NCBI RefSeq assembly: GCF_010730055.1
Contig: NZ_AP022575.1
Span: 3,410,001-3,474,000 of the forward strand
DNA length: 64,000 bases
Source of the DNA: Mycobacterium shinjukuense
Lineage (GTDB): Bacteria > Actinomycetota > Actinomycetes > Mycobacteriales > Mycobacteriaceae
Direction: 5' to 3'
Positions 1 to 11,500 of the stretch are shown piece after piece. The position numbers and the translations under genes are program-made. Below the pieces are notes generated by a model. That model was not told where the DNA came from, did no database searches, and was given only the letters and a program-made list of their open reading frames with translations. Position 1 is the stretch's first letter. Every line of letters starts with the position of its first letter.

Positions 1-3000
1 CCGGTGACTTCAACACCGGCCTGGGGAACTCGGGCGACGTCAACACCGGCGCCTTCAACGCGGGCAACTTCAACAACGGCATCTTGTGGCGAGGCGATTA
101 CCAGGGACTGTGGGGCACTCACGCCGAAATCGGCATTCCGCAGTTCCCCATCCTGAACTTCGACATCAACATTCCCATCAACATCCCCATTCACCTCGAC
201 CTGGGCGTCCTCGCCCTCAACGGCTTCAGCTTCCCGAGGATCACCATCAACGCCCTCGGTATCACCAACTTCGGCATCGGGCCCATCACCATTCCAAGGA
301 TCACCGGCACCCTGCCGGTGATCGATGTCACCATCGGCTCGCCGACCACCTCGATACCGATCCACATCCGCAGCGGCCTCGGCCCCATCAGGGTCGTGCT
401 GCTCGACATCCCGCCGGCCCCCGGCTTTGGCAACTCGACCACCGGCCCGTCGTCGGGCTTCTTCAACACCGGCACCGGCACCGCGTCCGGTTTCGCAAAC
501 GTCGGCAGCAATTCGGGCTTGTGGAACAGCACCGTGGCGGCCGTCGGAAACTCCGGTATGCAGAACTTCGGCTCGCTGCAGTCGGGCTGGGCGAACCTGG
601 GCAACACCGTCTCGGGCATCTACAACACCAGCACGGCCAACCTGTCGACCCCGGCCAACGGCTCGGGCCTGTACAACCTCGGCACCAACCTGGCCGGCCT
701 GTTCCGCGGCCCGGACGGAACCGTGATCCTCAACGCCGGCCTGGCCGACCTTGGCCGGTGGAACGTGGGCAGCGCCAACATCGGCGATGTCAACCTCGGC
801 AGCGGCAACCTGGGCAGCGGAAACGTCGGCGTCGGCAACGTCGGCAGCTCCAACGTCGGGGCCGGCAACATCGGCAGCGGCAACATCGGGTTCGGCAACG
901 CCGGGCCCGGGCTGACGGCGGCGCTGGGCAACATCGGCATCGGCAACACCGGCCACTTCAACGTCGGCTTCGGCAACACCGGCGACGGCAACATCGGCTT
1001 CGGCAACACCGGCAACGGCAACATCGGCATCGGGCTCACCGGCGACGGCCAGGTCGGGCTTGGTCCGTTGAACTTCGGCGTCGCCAACATGGGCCTGTTC
1101 AACCTGGGCGACAACAACATCGGCCTGGCCAACGCCGGAAACTTCAACCAGGGGTTCGCCAACACCGGCAACAACAACATCGGCCTGTTCAACACCGGCA
1201 ACGGCAACGTCGGCGTCGGGCTCACCGGCGACGGCCAATCCGGGTTCAGCTCGCTGAACTCCGGCGCCGGCAACACCGGGTTCTTCAACTCGGGCACCGG
1301 CAACACCGGGTTGTTCAACTCCGGCACCGGCAACATCGGCCTGTTCAACTCGGGCACCGGCAACGTCGGCATCGGCAACATGGGCAGCGGCGGCTTCGGC
1401 ATCGGCCTGTCCGGCAACAACCAGATCGGCCTCGGCGGCACCAACTCGGGCAGCTTCAACGTCGGCCTGTTCAACTCGGGCACCGGCAACGTCGGCATCG
1501 GCAACTCGGGGACCGGGAACTGGGGCATCGGCAACTCCGGCACCGGCAACACCGGCATCGGCAACACCGGTACCTGGAACTCGGGCCTGTTCAACGCCGG
1601 CACCTTCAACACCGGCCTGGGCAACCCGGGCGACTTCAACACGGGCTTCTTCAACATCGGCAACTTCAACACCGGCATCGCCAACCTGGGCGACTTCAAC
1701 ACCGGCTCGCACAACACCGGCGACTACAACACCGGGATGGCCAACTCCGGTGACTTTGGCACCGGCGGCTACATCACCGGCGACATGAACAACGGCTTCT
1801 TCTGGCGCGCCGATCGACAGGGCCTATTGGCGGCCAACTACACCATCACGGTCGAGAGGGTTCCGGCGTTCCTGACTGTCGACGTCCCGGTGTATGTCCC
1901 GATCACCGTCAGCATCACCCCCGTGTCCATCCCCGCGGTCACCATTCCCGTGTTCGACGCCCGAGGCTCACTCGACTTGGTCCTGTACAAGGGCACGGTC
2001 ATCAGCACCTGGGGCCCCATCAACCTGCACGGCGGCAACCAAATTGCCCCCTCGGACACGCCCATCACGATCAACTTTGGGGCCACACCGCCGGCACCCG
2101 CGGTGATGACCTTCCACATCGGCAATCCCCCGCCCTACGGTCCGTTCAACCCGCAAACCGTGATCAGCATCGTCGGCACCGCCGGCGCCGGTCCCGCGTA
2201 CCTGCCGCTCATCGACCTGGCGCCGCAGCCGGGCTTCTTCAACGCCACCACCGGCCCGTCGTCGGGCTTCCTCAACTGGGGTCCCGGCAGCGCATCGGGT
2301 TTGCAGAACTTCGGCAACAACTCCGGCTTCTACAACGTCGCCACCGGGATCGTCGGAAACTCGGGCTTCCAGAACTACGGGTCGATGCAATCCGGGCTGG
2401 CCAACCTCGGCAACACCATCTCGGGTTGGCTCAACACGGGCACCGCGGTGCCGGCCACCGTCTCGGGCTTCAGCAACATCGGCACCAACCTGGCCGGGTG
2501 GTTCCAGAACGGCCCGGATGCGACGACCTTCAACGTGGGCTTGGCCAACGCCGGGTACTGGAACCTGGGCAGCGCCGATCTCGGCATCTACAACCTGGGC
2601 AGCGGAAACGTCGGCAGCTACAACCTGGGCAACGGCAACATCGGCAGCTTCAACATCGGCAGCGGCAACGTCGGCAGCTCCAACTTCGGCAGCGGCAACG
2701 TCGGCAGCGGAAACTGGGGCTTCGGCAACGTCGGCCCGGCGATGACGGCGGCCCTGGGTAACATCGGTTTCGGCAACACCGGCAGCTTCAACATCGGTTT
2801 CGGCAACACCGGCACCAACAACATCGGTTTCGGCAACACCGGCGACGGCAACATCGGTATCGGGCTCACCGGCAACGCACAAACCGGGTTCGGCGGCTGG
2901 AACTCCGGTACCGGCAACGTGGGTCTGTTCAACTCCGGCACCAACAACGTCGGTATCGGCAACTCGGGCACCGGGAACTGGGGCATCGGAAACTCCGGCG

Positions 3001-4016
3001 AATACAACACTGGCATCGGCAATACCGGCAGCACCAACTCCGGCTTGTTCAACACCGGCATGGTCAACACCGGCATCGGCAACGCGGGCAACGTCAACAC
3101 CGGCCTGTACAACACCGGCAACACCAACACGGGCAGCTTCAACCCCGGTGACTACAACACCGGCGGCTTCAACACCGGCGACTACAACACCGGCTACTTC
3201 AACAGCGGAAACTCCAACACCGGCATCGGAAACTCCGGCGACGTCGACACCGGTTTCTTCATCTCCGGCAGCTACAGCAACGGCTTCCTGTGGCGAGGCG
3301 ACTACCAGGGCCTGGGCGGGTTCGCCTATCAGACCACCATTCCCGAAATCCCGTGGGATTACAGCGTTGTGGGCGACATCGAGATACCGGTCACGGGCAC
3401 CATCAACGCCGTCACCCAGGACATGTTCACGCTGGCCAGATTCCCGATAGACATCGACATCCAAATCACCATCTGCATCATCTACATCCCGTTCGTCGGG
3501 TGCGTGCTGCACGGCACCACCCCGCCAATCCACGTCAAGACCGAACACATCGGCCCCTACGAGATCGATCCGAGCGTGCTCAACCCGGAAACCCCGCTGC
3601 AAATGGTGATCTCGCAACCCATCAACTTCCCCGGCGCGGGCACGGTGGGCCCGTTCACCTTCGGCTTCGGCTGGCAGCAAAGCCCGGGATTCTTCAATAC
3701 CAGCACTACCCCGTCGTCGGGCTTCTTCAACTCCGGCGCCGGCGGCGCATCGGGCTTCCTCAACGCCGCCAACGGCGCCGTGTCGGGCGTCGGCAACGTG
3801 TTCACCGAGACCTCCGGCCTGTTCAACGCCGGCGGCGTGGGGAACTCGGGCTTCCAAAACTTCGGCACCCTGGAATCGGGCTGGGCGAACCTGGGCAACT
3901 TCATGTCGGGCTTCTACAACACCAGCATCCTGAACCTGATGACGGCGGCGTTCGTCTCCGGCGTCGGCAACGTCGGCAGCCAACTCTCCGGCATCCTGCA
4001 GCACAACGCGCCGTAG
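1..4016 (+). CDS. PPE family protein, MPTR subclass, C-terminal part (5' end outside window)
   Basis: The reading frame is already open at base 3 and runs to a TAG at 4014-4016, so the N-terminal PPE domain lies before the window. The visible 1300-plus residues are dominated by the NxGxGN pentapeptides that define major polymorphic tandem repeat PPE proteins. Three long blocks of these repeats each end in a W-R-G/A-D-x-Q-G motif (about bases 87, 1803 and 3291). Each is followed by a non-repetitive beta-rich stretch, then a segment with a P-G-F-F/G-N start and S-S-G-F. Such proteins are exported by ESX-5 and are cell-surface or secreted in slow growers. It converges on hspR with 25 bp between stops. 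In H37Rv the PPE7/PPE8 genes occupy this place, so orthology is likely but unproven. Confidence 0.93.
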   Translation, partial: GDFNTGLGNSGDVNTGAFNAGNFNNGILWRGDYQGLWGTHAEIGIPQFPILNFDINIPINIPIHLDLGVLALNGFSFPRITINALGITNFGIGPITIPRITGTLPVIDVTIGSPTTSIPIHIRSGLGPIRVVLLDIPPAPGFGNSTTGPSSGFFNTGTGTASGFANVGSNSGLWNSTVAAVGNSGMQNFGSLQSGWANLGNTVSGIYNTSTANLSTPANGSGLYNLGTNLAGLFRGPDGTVILNAGLADLGRWNVGSANIGDVNLGSGNLGSGNVGVGNVGSSNVGAGNIGSGNIGFGNAGPGLTAALGNIGIGNTGHFNVGFGNTGDGNIGFGNTGNGNIGIGLTGDGQVGLGPLNFGVANMGLFNLGDNNIGLANAGNFNQGFANTGNNNIGLFNTGNGNVGVGLTGDGQSGFSSLNSGAGNTGFFNSGTGNTGLFNSGTGNIGLFNSGTGNVGIGNMGSGGFGIGLSGNNQIGLGGTNSGSFNVGLFNSGTGNVGIGNSGTGNWGIGNSGTGNTGIGNTGTWNSGLFNAGTFNTGLGNPGDFNTGFFNIGNFNTGIANLGDFNTGSHNTGDYNTGMANSGDFGTGGYITGDMNNGFFWRADRQGLLAANYTITVERVPAFLTVDVPVYVPITVSITPVSIPAVTIPVFDARGSLDLVLYKGTVISTWGPINLHGGNQIAPSDTPITINFGATPPAPAVMTFHIGNPPPYGPFNPQTVISIVGTAGAGPAYLPLIDLAPQPGFFNATTGPSSGFLNWGPGSASGLQNFGNNSGFYNVATGIVGNSGFQNYGSMQSGLANLGNTISGWLNTGTAVPATVSGFSNIGTNLAGWFQNGPDATTFNVGLANAGYWNLGSADLGIYNLGSGNVGSYNLGNGNIGSFNIGSGNVGSSNFGSGNVGSGNWGFGNVGPAMTAALGNIGFGNTGSFNIGFGNTGTNNIGFGNTGDGNIGIGLTGNAQTGFGGWNSGTGNVGLFNSGTNNVGIGNSGTGNWGIGNSGEYNTGIGNTGSTNSGLFNTGMVNTGIGNAGNVNTGLYNTGNTNTGSFNPGDYNTGGFNTGDYNTGYFNSGNSNTGIGNSGDVDTGFFISGSYSNGFLWRGDYQGLGGFAYQTTIPEIPWDYSVVGDIEIPVTGTINAVTQDMFTLARFPIDIDIQITICIIYIPFVGCVLHGTTPPIHVKTEHIGPYEIDPSVLNPETPLQMVISQPINFPGAGTVGPFTFGFGWQQSPGFFNTSTTPSSGFFNSGAGGASGFLNAANGAVSGVGNVFTETSGLFNAGGVGNSGFQNFGTLESGWANLGNFMSGFYNTSILNLMTAAFVSGVGNVGSQLSGILQHNAP

Positions 4017-4041
4017 CGGCCGCGCCGGCCGCGTCGTGCGG

Positions 4042-4431
4042 TCAGCGGGGTTTGCGCGGTTGCCAGACGACGACGGCCGTGCTCTTGGGTACCACCGCGA
4101 CCTCGCGGCGCTGGTTGGCGCGCAACACCGCCAACTCCTCGGCCATCTCCTGCAGCCGCGCCTGCAGCGCCTCGACCTGATTGGTCAGCTCGATGATGCG
4201 CTTGATGCCGGCGAGGTTGACTCCCTCATCCTGTGAGAGCCGCTGCACCTGGCGCAGCAGCTCGACGTCGTGCAGTGAATAGCGTCGCCCACCACCGGAC
4301 GTGCGCCGGGGGCTGACCAGGCCCAGCCGGTCGTAGGTGCGCAGCGTCTGCGCATGCATACCGGCCAGCTCGGCGGCCACCGAGATGAGAAACGTGCGGG
4401 CTTCCTCTTTCTTCTTGGGGTTCTTAGCCAT
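4042..4431 (-). CDS. hspR: Heat-shock repressor HspR (MerR family)
   Basis: This 129-residue protein is the repressor of the dnaK operon. A MerR-type winged helix begins near residue 13 (A-E-L-A-G-M, L-R-T-Y-D-R-L-G-L, then G-G-G-R-R-Y-S), followed by a C-terminal coiled coil rich in Leu, Gln and Glu that would dimerise. HspR is known to bind HAIR inverted repeats with DnaK as co-repressor. Its ATG follows the TAG of dnaJ1 with no spacer, so the two are translationally coupled. Two HAIR-like sites upstream of dnaK (8261-8281 and 8316-8336) fit autoregulation of the whole operon. Confidence 0.96.
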   Translation of the reverse strand: MAKNPKKKEEARTFLISVAAELAGMHAQTLRTYDRLGLVSPRRTSGGGRRYSLHDVELLRQVQRLSQDEGVNLAGIKRIIELTNQVEALQARLQEMAEELAVLRANQRREVAVVPKSTAVVVWQPRKPR

Positions 4432-5601
4432 CTAGCGATTACCCGCCCATCCGGCCCTGGGGTTGAACCCGCTGGCACGCTCGGCCGCCGCGTAGGCCTC
4501 CAACGCCTCCCGGGCGGCGCCTTCCAGGTTCGGCGGGACCGCCACCTTCACGGTGACCAGCAAATCGCCGCTACCGCCACCGCGTTTGGGCACACCTCGT
4601 CCGCGCACCCGCAATATGCGGCCGTCGGCGGTGCCTTTCGGCACCCGCACGCCCACCGTGCCGTCCAGTGTGGGCACCGAAAGCGTTGAGCCCAAAGCCA
4701 ATTCGGTAAAGCTGACCGGAACGGTCACGGTGAGGTCGTCGCCGTCGCGGCCGAAGATCTTGTCCGGCCGCACATGCACCGTCACATACAGGTCGCCCGA
4801 GGGAGCCCCCCGCAACCCGGCTTCGCCCTGCCCGGCCAGCCGGATCCGCTGCCCGTCCTCCACACCGGGCGGGATCCGCACATTGATGGTGCGGGTGCGG
4901 GTGGTGACGCCGGTGCCCTTGCACTGCTCACAGGGGTGTTCGATGATCGAGCCGCTGCCCCGGCACTCGGTACAGGGCTCGGAAAAGCCGAATGCGCCCT
5001 GATTGCGGTTGATCACGCCCGAACCGTTGCAGGCGGGACACACCTTCGGGCTGGTGCCCGGACGTGCGCCGCTGCCGTGGCAGTTGGTGCACGGCGCCGG
5101 ACTGGTCAGCCGCAGCGGCATCGCCACGCCCTTGGCGGCCTCCACGAAATCCAGCTCGGTCTCGGTCTCCAGGTCGTTGCCGCGGCGCGGCCGGCTGGGA
5201 CGAGGACTGGCGCCGCGCCCGAACAAGCCGCCGAACAGGTCGCCGATGTTGGTGCCCCCGCTTCGGCTGGCGGCGTCGAACAGATCGTTGAGGTTGAACT
5301 CGACGCCGTCCCCGGCCGCCCCGAAGCCGCGGAAGCCGCCCGGATCGAACCGGCGGCCGCCCCCGAAGCCACCGGCAAACAGCCGACGGGTCTCGTCGTA
5401 CTCCTTCTTCTTGGTCTCGTCCGACAACACGCTGTACGCCTCGGACACGGCCTTGAACCGCTCGGCGCCGGCGGGGTTCTTGTCCGGATGAAACTCCGAC
5501 GCCAACTTGCGGTACGCCTTTTTGATCTGCTCGTCGGTGGCATCGGAGGGGACGCCGAGCTCCTTATAGAAGTCCTTCTCAACCCATTCACGTTGGGCCA
5601 T
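4432..5601 (-). CDS. dnaJ1: Chaperone DnaJ1 (Hsp40)
   Basis: A 389-residue type I J-protein that delivers substrates to DnaK and stimulates its ATPase. The N-terminal J domain carries the H-P-D triad (E-F-H-P-D-K-N). A Gly/Phe-rich linker follows, then four C-x-x-C-x-G-x-G zinc-binding repeats (C-T-N-C, C-P-A-C, C-T-E-C, C-E-Q-C) in the middle, and the C-terminal substrate-binding beta domains. Third gene of dnaK-grpE-dnaJ1-hspR, 55 bp after grpE and abutting hspR. Length and domain order are normal for the family. Confidence 0.97.
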   Translation of the reverse strand: MAQREWVEKDFYKELGVPSDATDEQIKKAYRKLASEFHPDKNPAGAERFKAVSEAYSVLSDETKKKEYDETRRLFAGGFGGGRRFDPGGFRGFGAAGDGVEFNLNDLFDAASRSGGTNIGDLFGGLFGRGASPRPSRPRRGNDLETETELDFVEAAKGVAMPLRLTSPAPCTNCHGSGARPGTSPKVCPACNGSGVINRNQGAFGFSEPCTECRGSGSIIEHPCEQCKGTGVTTRTRTINVRIPPGVEDGQRIRLAGQGEAGLRGAPSGDLYVTVHVRPDKIFGRDGDDLTVTVPVSFTELALGSTLSVPTLDGTVGVRVPKGTADGRILRVRGRGVPKRGGGSGDLLVTVKVAVPPNLEGAAREALEAYAAAERASGFNPRAGWAGNR

Positions 5602-5656
5602 CCCGCGTCACCTCCTCACCTGTCCCGTGGTGTCGTCCGTCCCGTGGCCTCCGTCC

Positions 5657-6351
5657 CTATGATTCTGTGTTCTGCTCCTCGGAGTTCGCGGTGTCGCCGG
5701 GGGTATCGGGCGTATCGGGCGTATCAGATGGGGCGATCACCTCGGCGGCCTCGATATCGGCGGTGCCGTCGTCCTCGACGGTGTCGACCACGGCCACCAA
5801 TGCGTTCCGCAGCACCTGCTCGCCCAGCTGATATCCCCGTCGCATGACCGTGCCGATCACCGGCTTGGAGTCCTGGCCGCCTTCGCCCTCGTGGTGCACG
5901 GCCTCGTGGAGCAGGGGGTCGAAATCCTCGCCCTCGGCGCCGAACGGCTTCAGCCCGAGGCCGGTCAGAGCCTTCATCAGCTTGTCGGCGACCAGCTTGA
6001 GCGGCCCAGAGTCCAGATCTCCGTGCTTGCGCGCGCGGTCGAGATCGTCCAGCACGTGCAGCAATTCGCTGACCACACTGGCCTTGGCCCGTTCCGCCGC
6101 GGCCTGCTGGTCGCGCAACGCCCGTTTGCGGTAGTTGGCGAAGTCGGCCTGCACCCGTTGCAGGTCGGCGGTCAGCTCGGCGACCTTGTCCGCCAGCGCG
6201 GAGTCGGCGCTGGGCGCCGATTTTGCGGGACCCGCCGGGGCGGCCGTCCCTGTTGGCGCTGCGCCGGCAGGGACGTGCCGCACTTCACCGGTCTCCGGAT
6301 CGATCCGCCGCTTATCGGTGACCGTTACCTGTTCCTGTGGATTGCCTTCTG

Positions 6352-6355
<4 letters not shown>
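5657..6355 (-). CDS. grpE: Nucleotide exchange factor GrpE
   Basis: A 232-residue GrpE that releases ADP from DnaK. An acidic, Ala/Pro-rich N-terminal stretch is followed by the long helix ([20 protein letters not shown]) and the beta-wing region with G-E-D-F-D-P-x-x-H-E-A-V. The C-terminal tail is acidic and contains short D-T-P repeats. The start overlaps the dnaK stop by four bases (ATGA), a coupled arrangement typical of mycobacterial dnaK operons. Confidence 0.96.
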
Positions 6356-8217
<1,862 letters not shown>

Positions 8218-8260
8218 GGTGATTCCTCCTGAGTATGTAGAGCTTCGTTACCTGCACTAT

Positions 8261-8281
8261 GCTGAGTCAACCCCGCTCAAG
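8261..8281. promoter_or_regulatory. HAIR-like HspR operator, proximal (degenerate)
   Basis: The half-sites GCTGAGT and GCTCAAG are separated by exactly 7 bases, matching the CTTGAGT-N7-ACTCAAG consensus at 11 of 14 positions. The site lies 44-64 bp upstream of the dnaK start. Confidence 0.6.
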
Positions 8282-8315
8282 CCTGCCCCTGACGGCGCCG
8301 GCCTGTCAACCTAGG

Positions 8316-8336
8316 ATTGAGTCTGGCCGACTCAAC
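8316..8336. promoter_or_regulatory. HAIR operator, distal (near consensus)
   Basis: ATTGAGT and ACTCAAC flank a 7-base spacer. The inner 6-bp arms TTGAGT (8317-8322) and ACTCAA (8330-8335) are perfect inverted repeats and match the HspR consensus at 12 of 14 positions. The site lies about 100-120 bp upstream of dnaK. Confidence 0.8.
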
Positions 8337-8615
8337 TTGCTGCCCATGCTAACGGCGGGCACCGACGTCTTGTTCCCGGGGGCGAGCTGGGAAGATGCAC
8401 CGGGTGTGGGGCCTACGCAGTTGCTCAGTCCGCCAGCTTGACCGACTTTCTGTGAGAACGCGCTTCTCGACGTATTGAACTGGCGTGCTGACGGTCGCTG
8501 AGCAGCGCCCGCCGAGTGCGGTCGCTGATTCTTTCATCCAGCCAGGAGGCGCACTCGTGTTCGGCTGACTGCGGGTCGGCCCCGTCGTCGACGCGATCTG
8601 TCACCCGCTCCTCGA
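8337..8615. other. Intergenic, no gene seen
   Basis: This stretch lies between the dnaK control region and the end of the three-gene cassette. I see no convincing coding sequence. Base composition is mixed, and it is the likely junction between backbone and accessory DNA. Confidence 0.5.
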
Positions 8616-9083
8616 TCAGTCTGCCTCATCGAACGGGCCGATGGTGCTGTCGGAGTAGGTGTGCGTGGGCACGGCGTGCCGGGTGCTGTGGTACACCCAC
8701 CGTTGCATGAGCAAGTTGACGCCTGACTGGCTGAGCACCGCGATCCGCTCACAGGTCGGAAGCGTTGGTGAATCGATGAGTTCAAGATTGATGAAGTCCG
8801 CCGAGTGATCCTGACCGTCGATGAGCTTCGGAAGCGGCATCGTGCCGAACGGGGCTCTAGCCCAGTTGGAACGTAGCGAGTCGGGTCTTACGGGAGCGAC
8901 CAGCAGTCGCGGATGGAGGTCAACGCCGTGCCGCAGCGCGCATGGGTGCTGGAGGATCATCACCATGCGACCATCGCCGAGTCGGTAGATGTCGCCCGTG
9001 AACGTCGGTCTGTGTTCTCCGACATCCTCAAGGCGGGCAAGGTATATCGACTCTGGGTCGTCGGGCGTCTCCAGCTCTGTCAC
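8616..9083 (-). CDS. Unknown 155-aa protein, third gene of accessory cassette
   Basis: I do not recognise a family. The protein is acidic, without a signal peptide or membrane segment. A central beta-rich stretch reads T-G-D-I-Y-x-L-G-D-G-R-M-V-M-I-L-Q-H-P-C-A-L-R, followed by L-L-V-A-P-V. This vaguely recalls the opening strands of small beta-barrel toxins (MazF-like), but that is only a shape comparison. A second conserved-looking block, R-I-A-V-L-S-Q-S-G-V-N-L-L-M-Q-R, sits near residue 115. The start is GTG at 9083, two bases after the TAA of the helix-turn-helix gene, so the genes are almost certainly co-transcribed. Its position last in the cassette makes it a candidate effector. Confidence 0.7.
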   Translation of the reverse strand: MTELETPDDPESIYLARLEDVGEHRPTFTGDIYRLGDGRMVMILQHPCALRHGVDLHPRLLVAPVRPDSLRSNWARAPFGTMPLPKLIDGQDHSADFINLELIDSPTLPTCERIAVLSQSGVNLLMQRWVYHSTRHAVPTHTYSDSTIGPFDEAD

Positions 9084-9085
9084 GG

Positions 9086-9739
9086 TTACTGCTTGGGTCT
9101 GATTGAGATCACGCCGTCCTCGGCTGCGTAGGATTCGAAAACGTTGTCTACAACGGTCTCTCGCCAGTCCGGATCGATCTCGTTCAGTACGTACTCGACC
9201 GTGCCGTCCCCGGTGTGGGTACTGGCCAGCGCCAATACGAGGTCATATCGACCTCGCTCCAGGAGGTCCATTCGGGTGATTCCCACCCCGTCTTGGATCG
9301 GCATTTCCAGCCAGGAGGCGGGCTCGTCGATGAATCGGTCCGAGAGCATGTCGATAAGGGCGAGCAGACGGGCGATCTTTAACCGGTTCCCGCCGGTAAC
9401 TCCAGCCCCCTTGCGCCATTTGGTGATTGCGGGCACGCTCACTCCCACAACGCGTGCGATGTCCCGCCAGGCAAAGCCGTAGTCCGCGAGCTGCTCAAGC
9501 GCATGCATGGGTGCGCACCGAGCCCGCTCGACGGTCTTGGACTCCAGCTCGGCCATGTGCGCCTTCCGCCGCGTGTCGCGGACTTGCCCGTGGAGTTCCG
9601 TGAATTGGCGGTAGTTGACATCGGCGCGGTCGAACACCGAGGTCGATGGGGTGGTTTCGGGCAGCTTGTCGAGGCGGTAGTCACCGTTGCCAGAGGTGGC
9701 GTCGTCGCGGAGATTCGAGCAGGAGAACGAAATGGTCAT
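9086..9739 (-). CDS. Helix-turn-helix protein with antitoxin-like C-terminal region
   Basis: A 217-residue protein starting at the ATG at 9739, two bases after the stop of the TIGR04255-like gene. The middle holds a helix-turn-helix (F-A-W-R-D-I-A-R-V-V-G-V-S-V-P-A-I-T-K-W) near residues 92-112. After it comes a helical region ending W-L-E-M-P and M-D-L-L-E-R-G-R-Y-D-L-V-L, which resembles the Xre/MbcA/ParS (DUF2384) toxin-binding layout. I infer that from pattern only. The N-terminal 90 residues are charged and of unknown role. Likely functions are autoregulator, antitoxin or both for the flanking genes. Codon use looks less GC-extreme than dnaK or ansP2. Confidence 0.75.
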   Translation of the reverse strand: MTISFSCSNLRDDATSGNGDYRLDKLPETTPSTSVFDRADVNYRQFTELHGQVRDTRRKAHMAELESKTVERARCAPMHALEQLADYGFAWRDIARVVGVSVPAITKWRKGAGVTGGNRLKIARLLALIDMLSDRFIDEPASWLEMPIQDGVGITRMDLLERGRYDLVLALASTHTGDGTVEYVLNEIDPDWRETVVDNVFESYAAEDGVISIRPKQ

Positions 9740-9741
9740 GG

Positions 9742-10545
9742 TCAGTCCTGTCCAGGTTGTTGCAGCACCTTTGTGCGGAGCTCGGAAGTTATCAGCGATT
9801 CGAACAGTGGGCCGATGGGCGTGTGGAGCCTTTCGGCGACCTCGTCCACCAGGGGGGCGTCGAGCGCTGGGATGCCCTTGTGCGGATCGCTCCACGCGCT
9901 GTCGATATCGATGAGAAAGAAATCTCCTTCTGCCGGAGGTTCTTTCAACCGCTGGAGAAACGGGGTCGACTGGATGACCGCGCCGCGCGCAGCGGCGTAC
10001 CTCAGTGTCAAGGAGTCGCCGGGCTCGGGGCCGTCGCACTGAATCACGTGCTGTTGCGCGGTGGTGGTGAGTTTGAGATCGGCAAGCTGTGTCCCAGGCC
10101 CGAGGAGACTTTCCGTCACCCAGTACGCCCAGCCGGATGGCTCCGCCAGCGGTGCCCGAATCTCGTTGATGTAGCGCAGACCGATCCGAATGCAGCCATC
10201 GACTGGAGCCGCGTCCTGGCGGGCTGCGACCATCGCGTGAACGATGGACCGAAACTCCTCCCAGCCGGGGTAGTCGGTGACTTCGAGGGTCATGGCGTCG
10301 GGGCGAAAGGTGATCGCGGTGCGGCGATCTCGGGCGACGAGCTTCTTCTGTGAGTGTGCGGTGTGTTCGCCCGTTTCCAGGTTGACCTGCCGCACCTCCT
10401 CCCGTTCAAGGATGGGAGTCCATCGCGCCAGCGCCTCCTTCAGGATGGAGATGGCAGATGGCGCCGGCGGCTCGGTCGGCGGGTGGCGCAGTTCAATCAA
10501 TACCAGAGCAAGAGGATCATTCGGGTACTTCGGATGGGCCGTCAC
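9742..10545 (-). CDS. TIGR04255-like protein, first gene of accessory cassette
   Basis: A 267-residue soluble protein from GTG 10545. An ATG at 10602 would add 19 residues, but family members normally begin a few residues before a Y-P-N-x-P motif, here Y-P-N-D-P at residue 7, so I prefer GTG. Family features include L-I-E-L-R near the N-terminus, the central I-R-I-G-L-R-Y-I-N-E-I, and D-F-F-L-I-D-I-D near residue 210. TIGR04255 proteins are widespread but sporadically distributed and lack an established function. Two bases separate it from the helix-turn-helix gene. The divergent vapBC promoter lies upstream. Confidence 0.8.
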   Translation of the reverse strand: MTAHPKYPNDPLALVLIELRHPPTEPPAPSAISILKEALARWTPILEREEVRQVNLETGEHTAHSQKKLVARDRRTAITFRPDAMTLEVTDYPGWEEFRSIVHAMVAARQDAAPVDGCIRIGLRYINEIRAPLAEPSGWAYWVTESLLGPGTQLADLKLTTTAQQHVIQCDGPEPGDSLTLRYAAARGAVIQSTPFLQRLKEPPAEGDFFLIDIDSAWSDPHKGIPALDAPLVDEVAERLHTPIGPLFESLITSELRTKVLQQPGQD

Positions 10546-10737
10546 AACATCATGATAACCAGAACGATAACCAAAAGTGATACCCCTGGGCCGCCTCGTC
10601 ACCGCGCTGTAGGCGCGCAGGCGCGGGATGCGACCGGGTGCGCATAACGTGTTGCGACTTGCCCCGCCTCTTGAGGAACCCCCTCAGCTGAAGTCCCTCA
10701 GCGTCCTGGCGATCGGGCTTCGGTGTCGCACTGGTGT

Positions 10738-10743
10738 TACACT
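10738..10743 (+). promoter_or_regulatory. Predicted -10 box of vapBC (leaderless)
   Basis: TACACT fits the mycobacterial TANNNT -10 hexamer. Seven bases separate it from the vapB GTG at 10751, so transcription would begin at or next to the start codon. No clear -35 is seen. Confidence 0.5.
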
Positions 10744-10750
10744 GCCTTTC

Positions 10751-11023
10751 GTGCCCACAAAACGTCGCCGACATGCGATCACCGAGACACCGCCCGTGCA
10801 GGCGGCCTTGGACGAACTACGTCGCGAGCTGGGCACGGATCGCGTTGAGCTCGGCGAGCTCGTCGTCCTCGGCGCCGCCACAAAGCTCGCGTCGATCCGC
10901 GCCGAGCGTGATAGCGATGCCAGGCTTCGGCGGCGGCTGGCCGACCGAGTACGATCGCGCAGCCTTCCGGTCGACGTCCATGCCGCAGAACTCGCACGTC
11001 GGACCGGATGGGCGCGCAGCTGA
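10751..11023 (+). CDS. vapB: VapB-like antitoxin
   Basis: A 90-residue, highly charged protein from GTG 10751. The basic N-terminus P-T-K-R-R-R-H-A-I-T-E-T is followed by V-x-x-A-L-D-E-L-R-R-E-L-G and E-L-V-V-L-G-A, a layout common in mycobacterial antitoxins. The C-terminal part is Arg-rich and would wrap the toxin. Its end overlaps the start of the PIN-domain gene by 16 bases, the standard antitoxin-toxin arrangement. Confidence 0.8.
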   Translation: MPTKRRRHAITETPPVQAALDELRRELGTDRVELGELVVLGAATKLASIRAERDSDARLRRRLADRVRSRSLPVDVHAAELARRTGWARS

Positions 11024-11448
11024 GCGTTCAGCTGCTGCTGGACAATTCGGCCTTCGTCCGGCTGGCTTCACCGGCATTGCGGGAGCGGCGATCGCAGGAG
11101 ATCGCTGACGCGCTCGAGCAGCGCCTCATCGGCGTGTGCCTGCCATTCCTGCTCGAGGCGGGGTACTCGGCACGCAGCGCGGATGATCACGATGAACTGC
11201 TGCGCGAGCTGATGGCGCTGCCGATGCTGCACATCGACACCGAGGTCGAGCGGCGAGCGGTCGACGCGCAACGTCAACTCGCCCGCGCTGGGCACCATCG
11301 CCTTCCGCCAGTCGATCTCATGATCGCCGCGCTGGCGGATCGGCACCGCGTCGGAGTGCTGCACTACGACAGCGACTACGACGTCCTCGCCACCAGGACG
11401 GACCTTCGCTTCGCCAGCATCTGGCTGGCCAGGCGCGGCAGCCTTTGA
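11008..11448 (+). CDS. vapC: VapC-like toxin, PIN-domain ribonuclease
   Basis: A 146-residue PIN-domain protein. The acidic residues expected to hold the catalytic metal are visible: D in L-L-D-N-S-A near residue 12, E in L-L-E-A-G-Y near 47, D in P-P-V-D-L-M-I-A-A near 102, and D in H-Y-D-S-D-Y-D near 120. VapC toxins cleave specific RNAs, often tRNA or rRNA loops, and are neutralised by VapB. The target here cannot be predicted. Confidence 0.88.
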   Translation: MGAQLSVQLLLDNSAFVRLASPALRERRSQEIADALEQRLIGVCLPFLLEAGYSARSADDHDELLRELMALPMLHIDTEVERRAVDAQRQLARAGHHRLPPVDLMIAALADRHRVGVLHYDSDYDVLATRTDLRFASIWLARRGSL

Positions 11449-11500
11449 CCAGGCGTCCTTAAGTACCAGTGCATCCGCTCTGTTTGCTGCTTGTCGGTGT

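Noticed and set aside
780..1740. Regular short repeats that could suggest a CRISPR array
   Set aside because: They are coding NxGxGN repeats of the PPE-MPTR gene, in frame and with variable codons.
1968..4004. 678-aa minus-strand open frame
   Set aside because: Antisense shadow of the MPTR repeats, with repetitive Val-Ala-Asp sense and no known domain.
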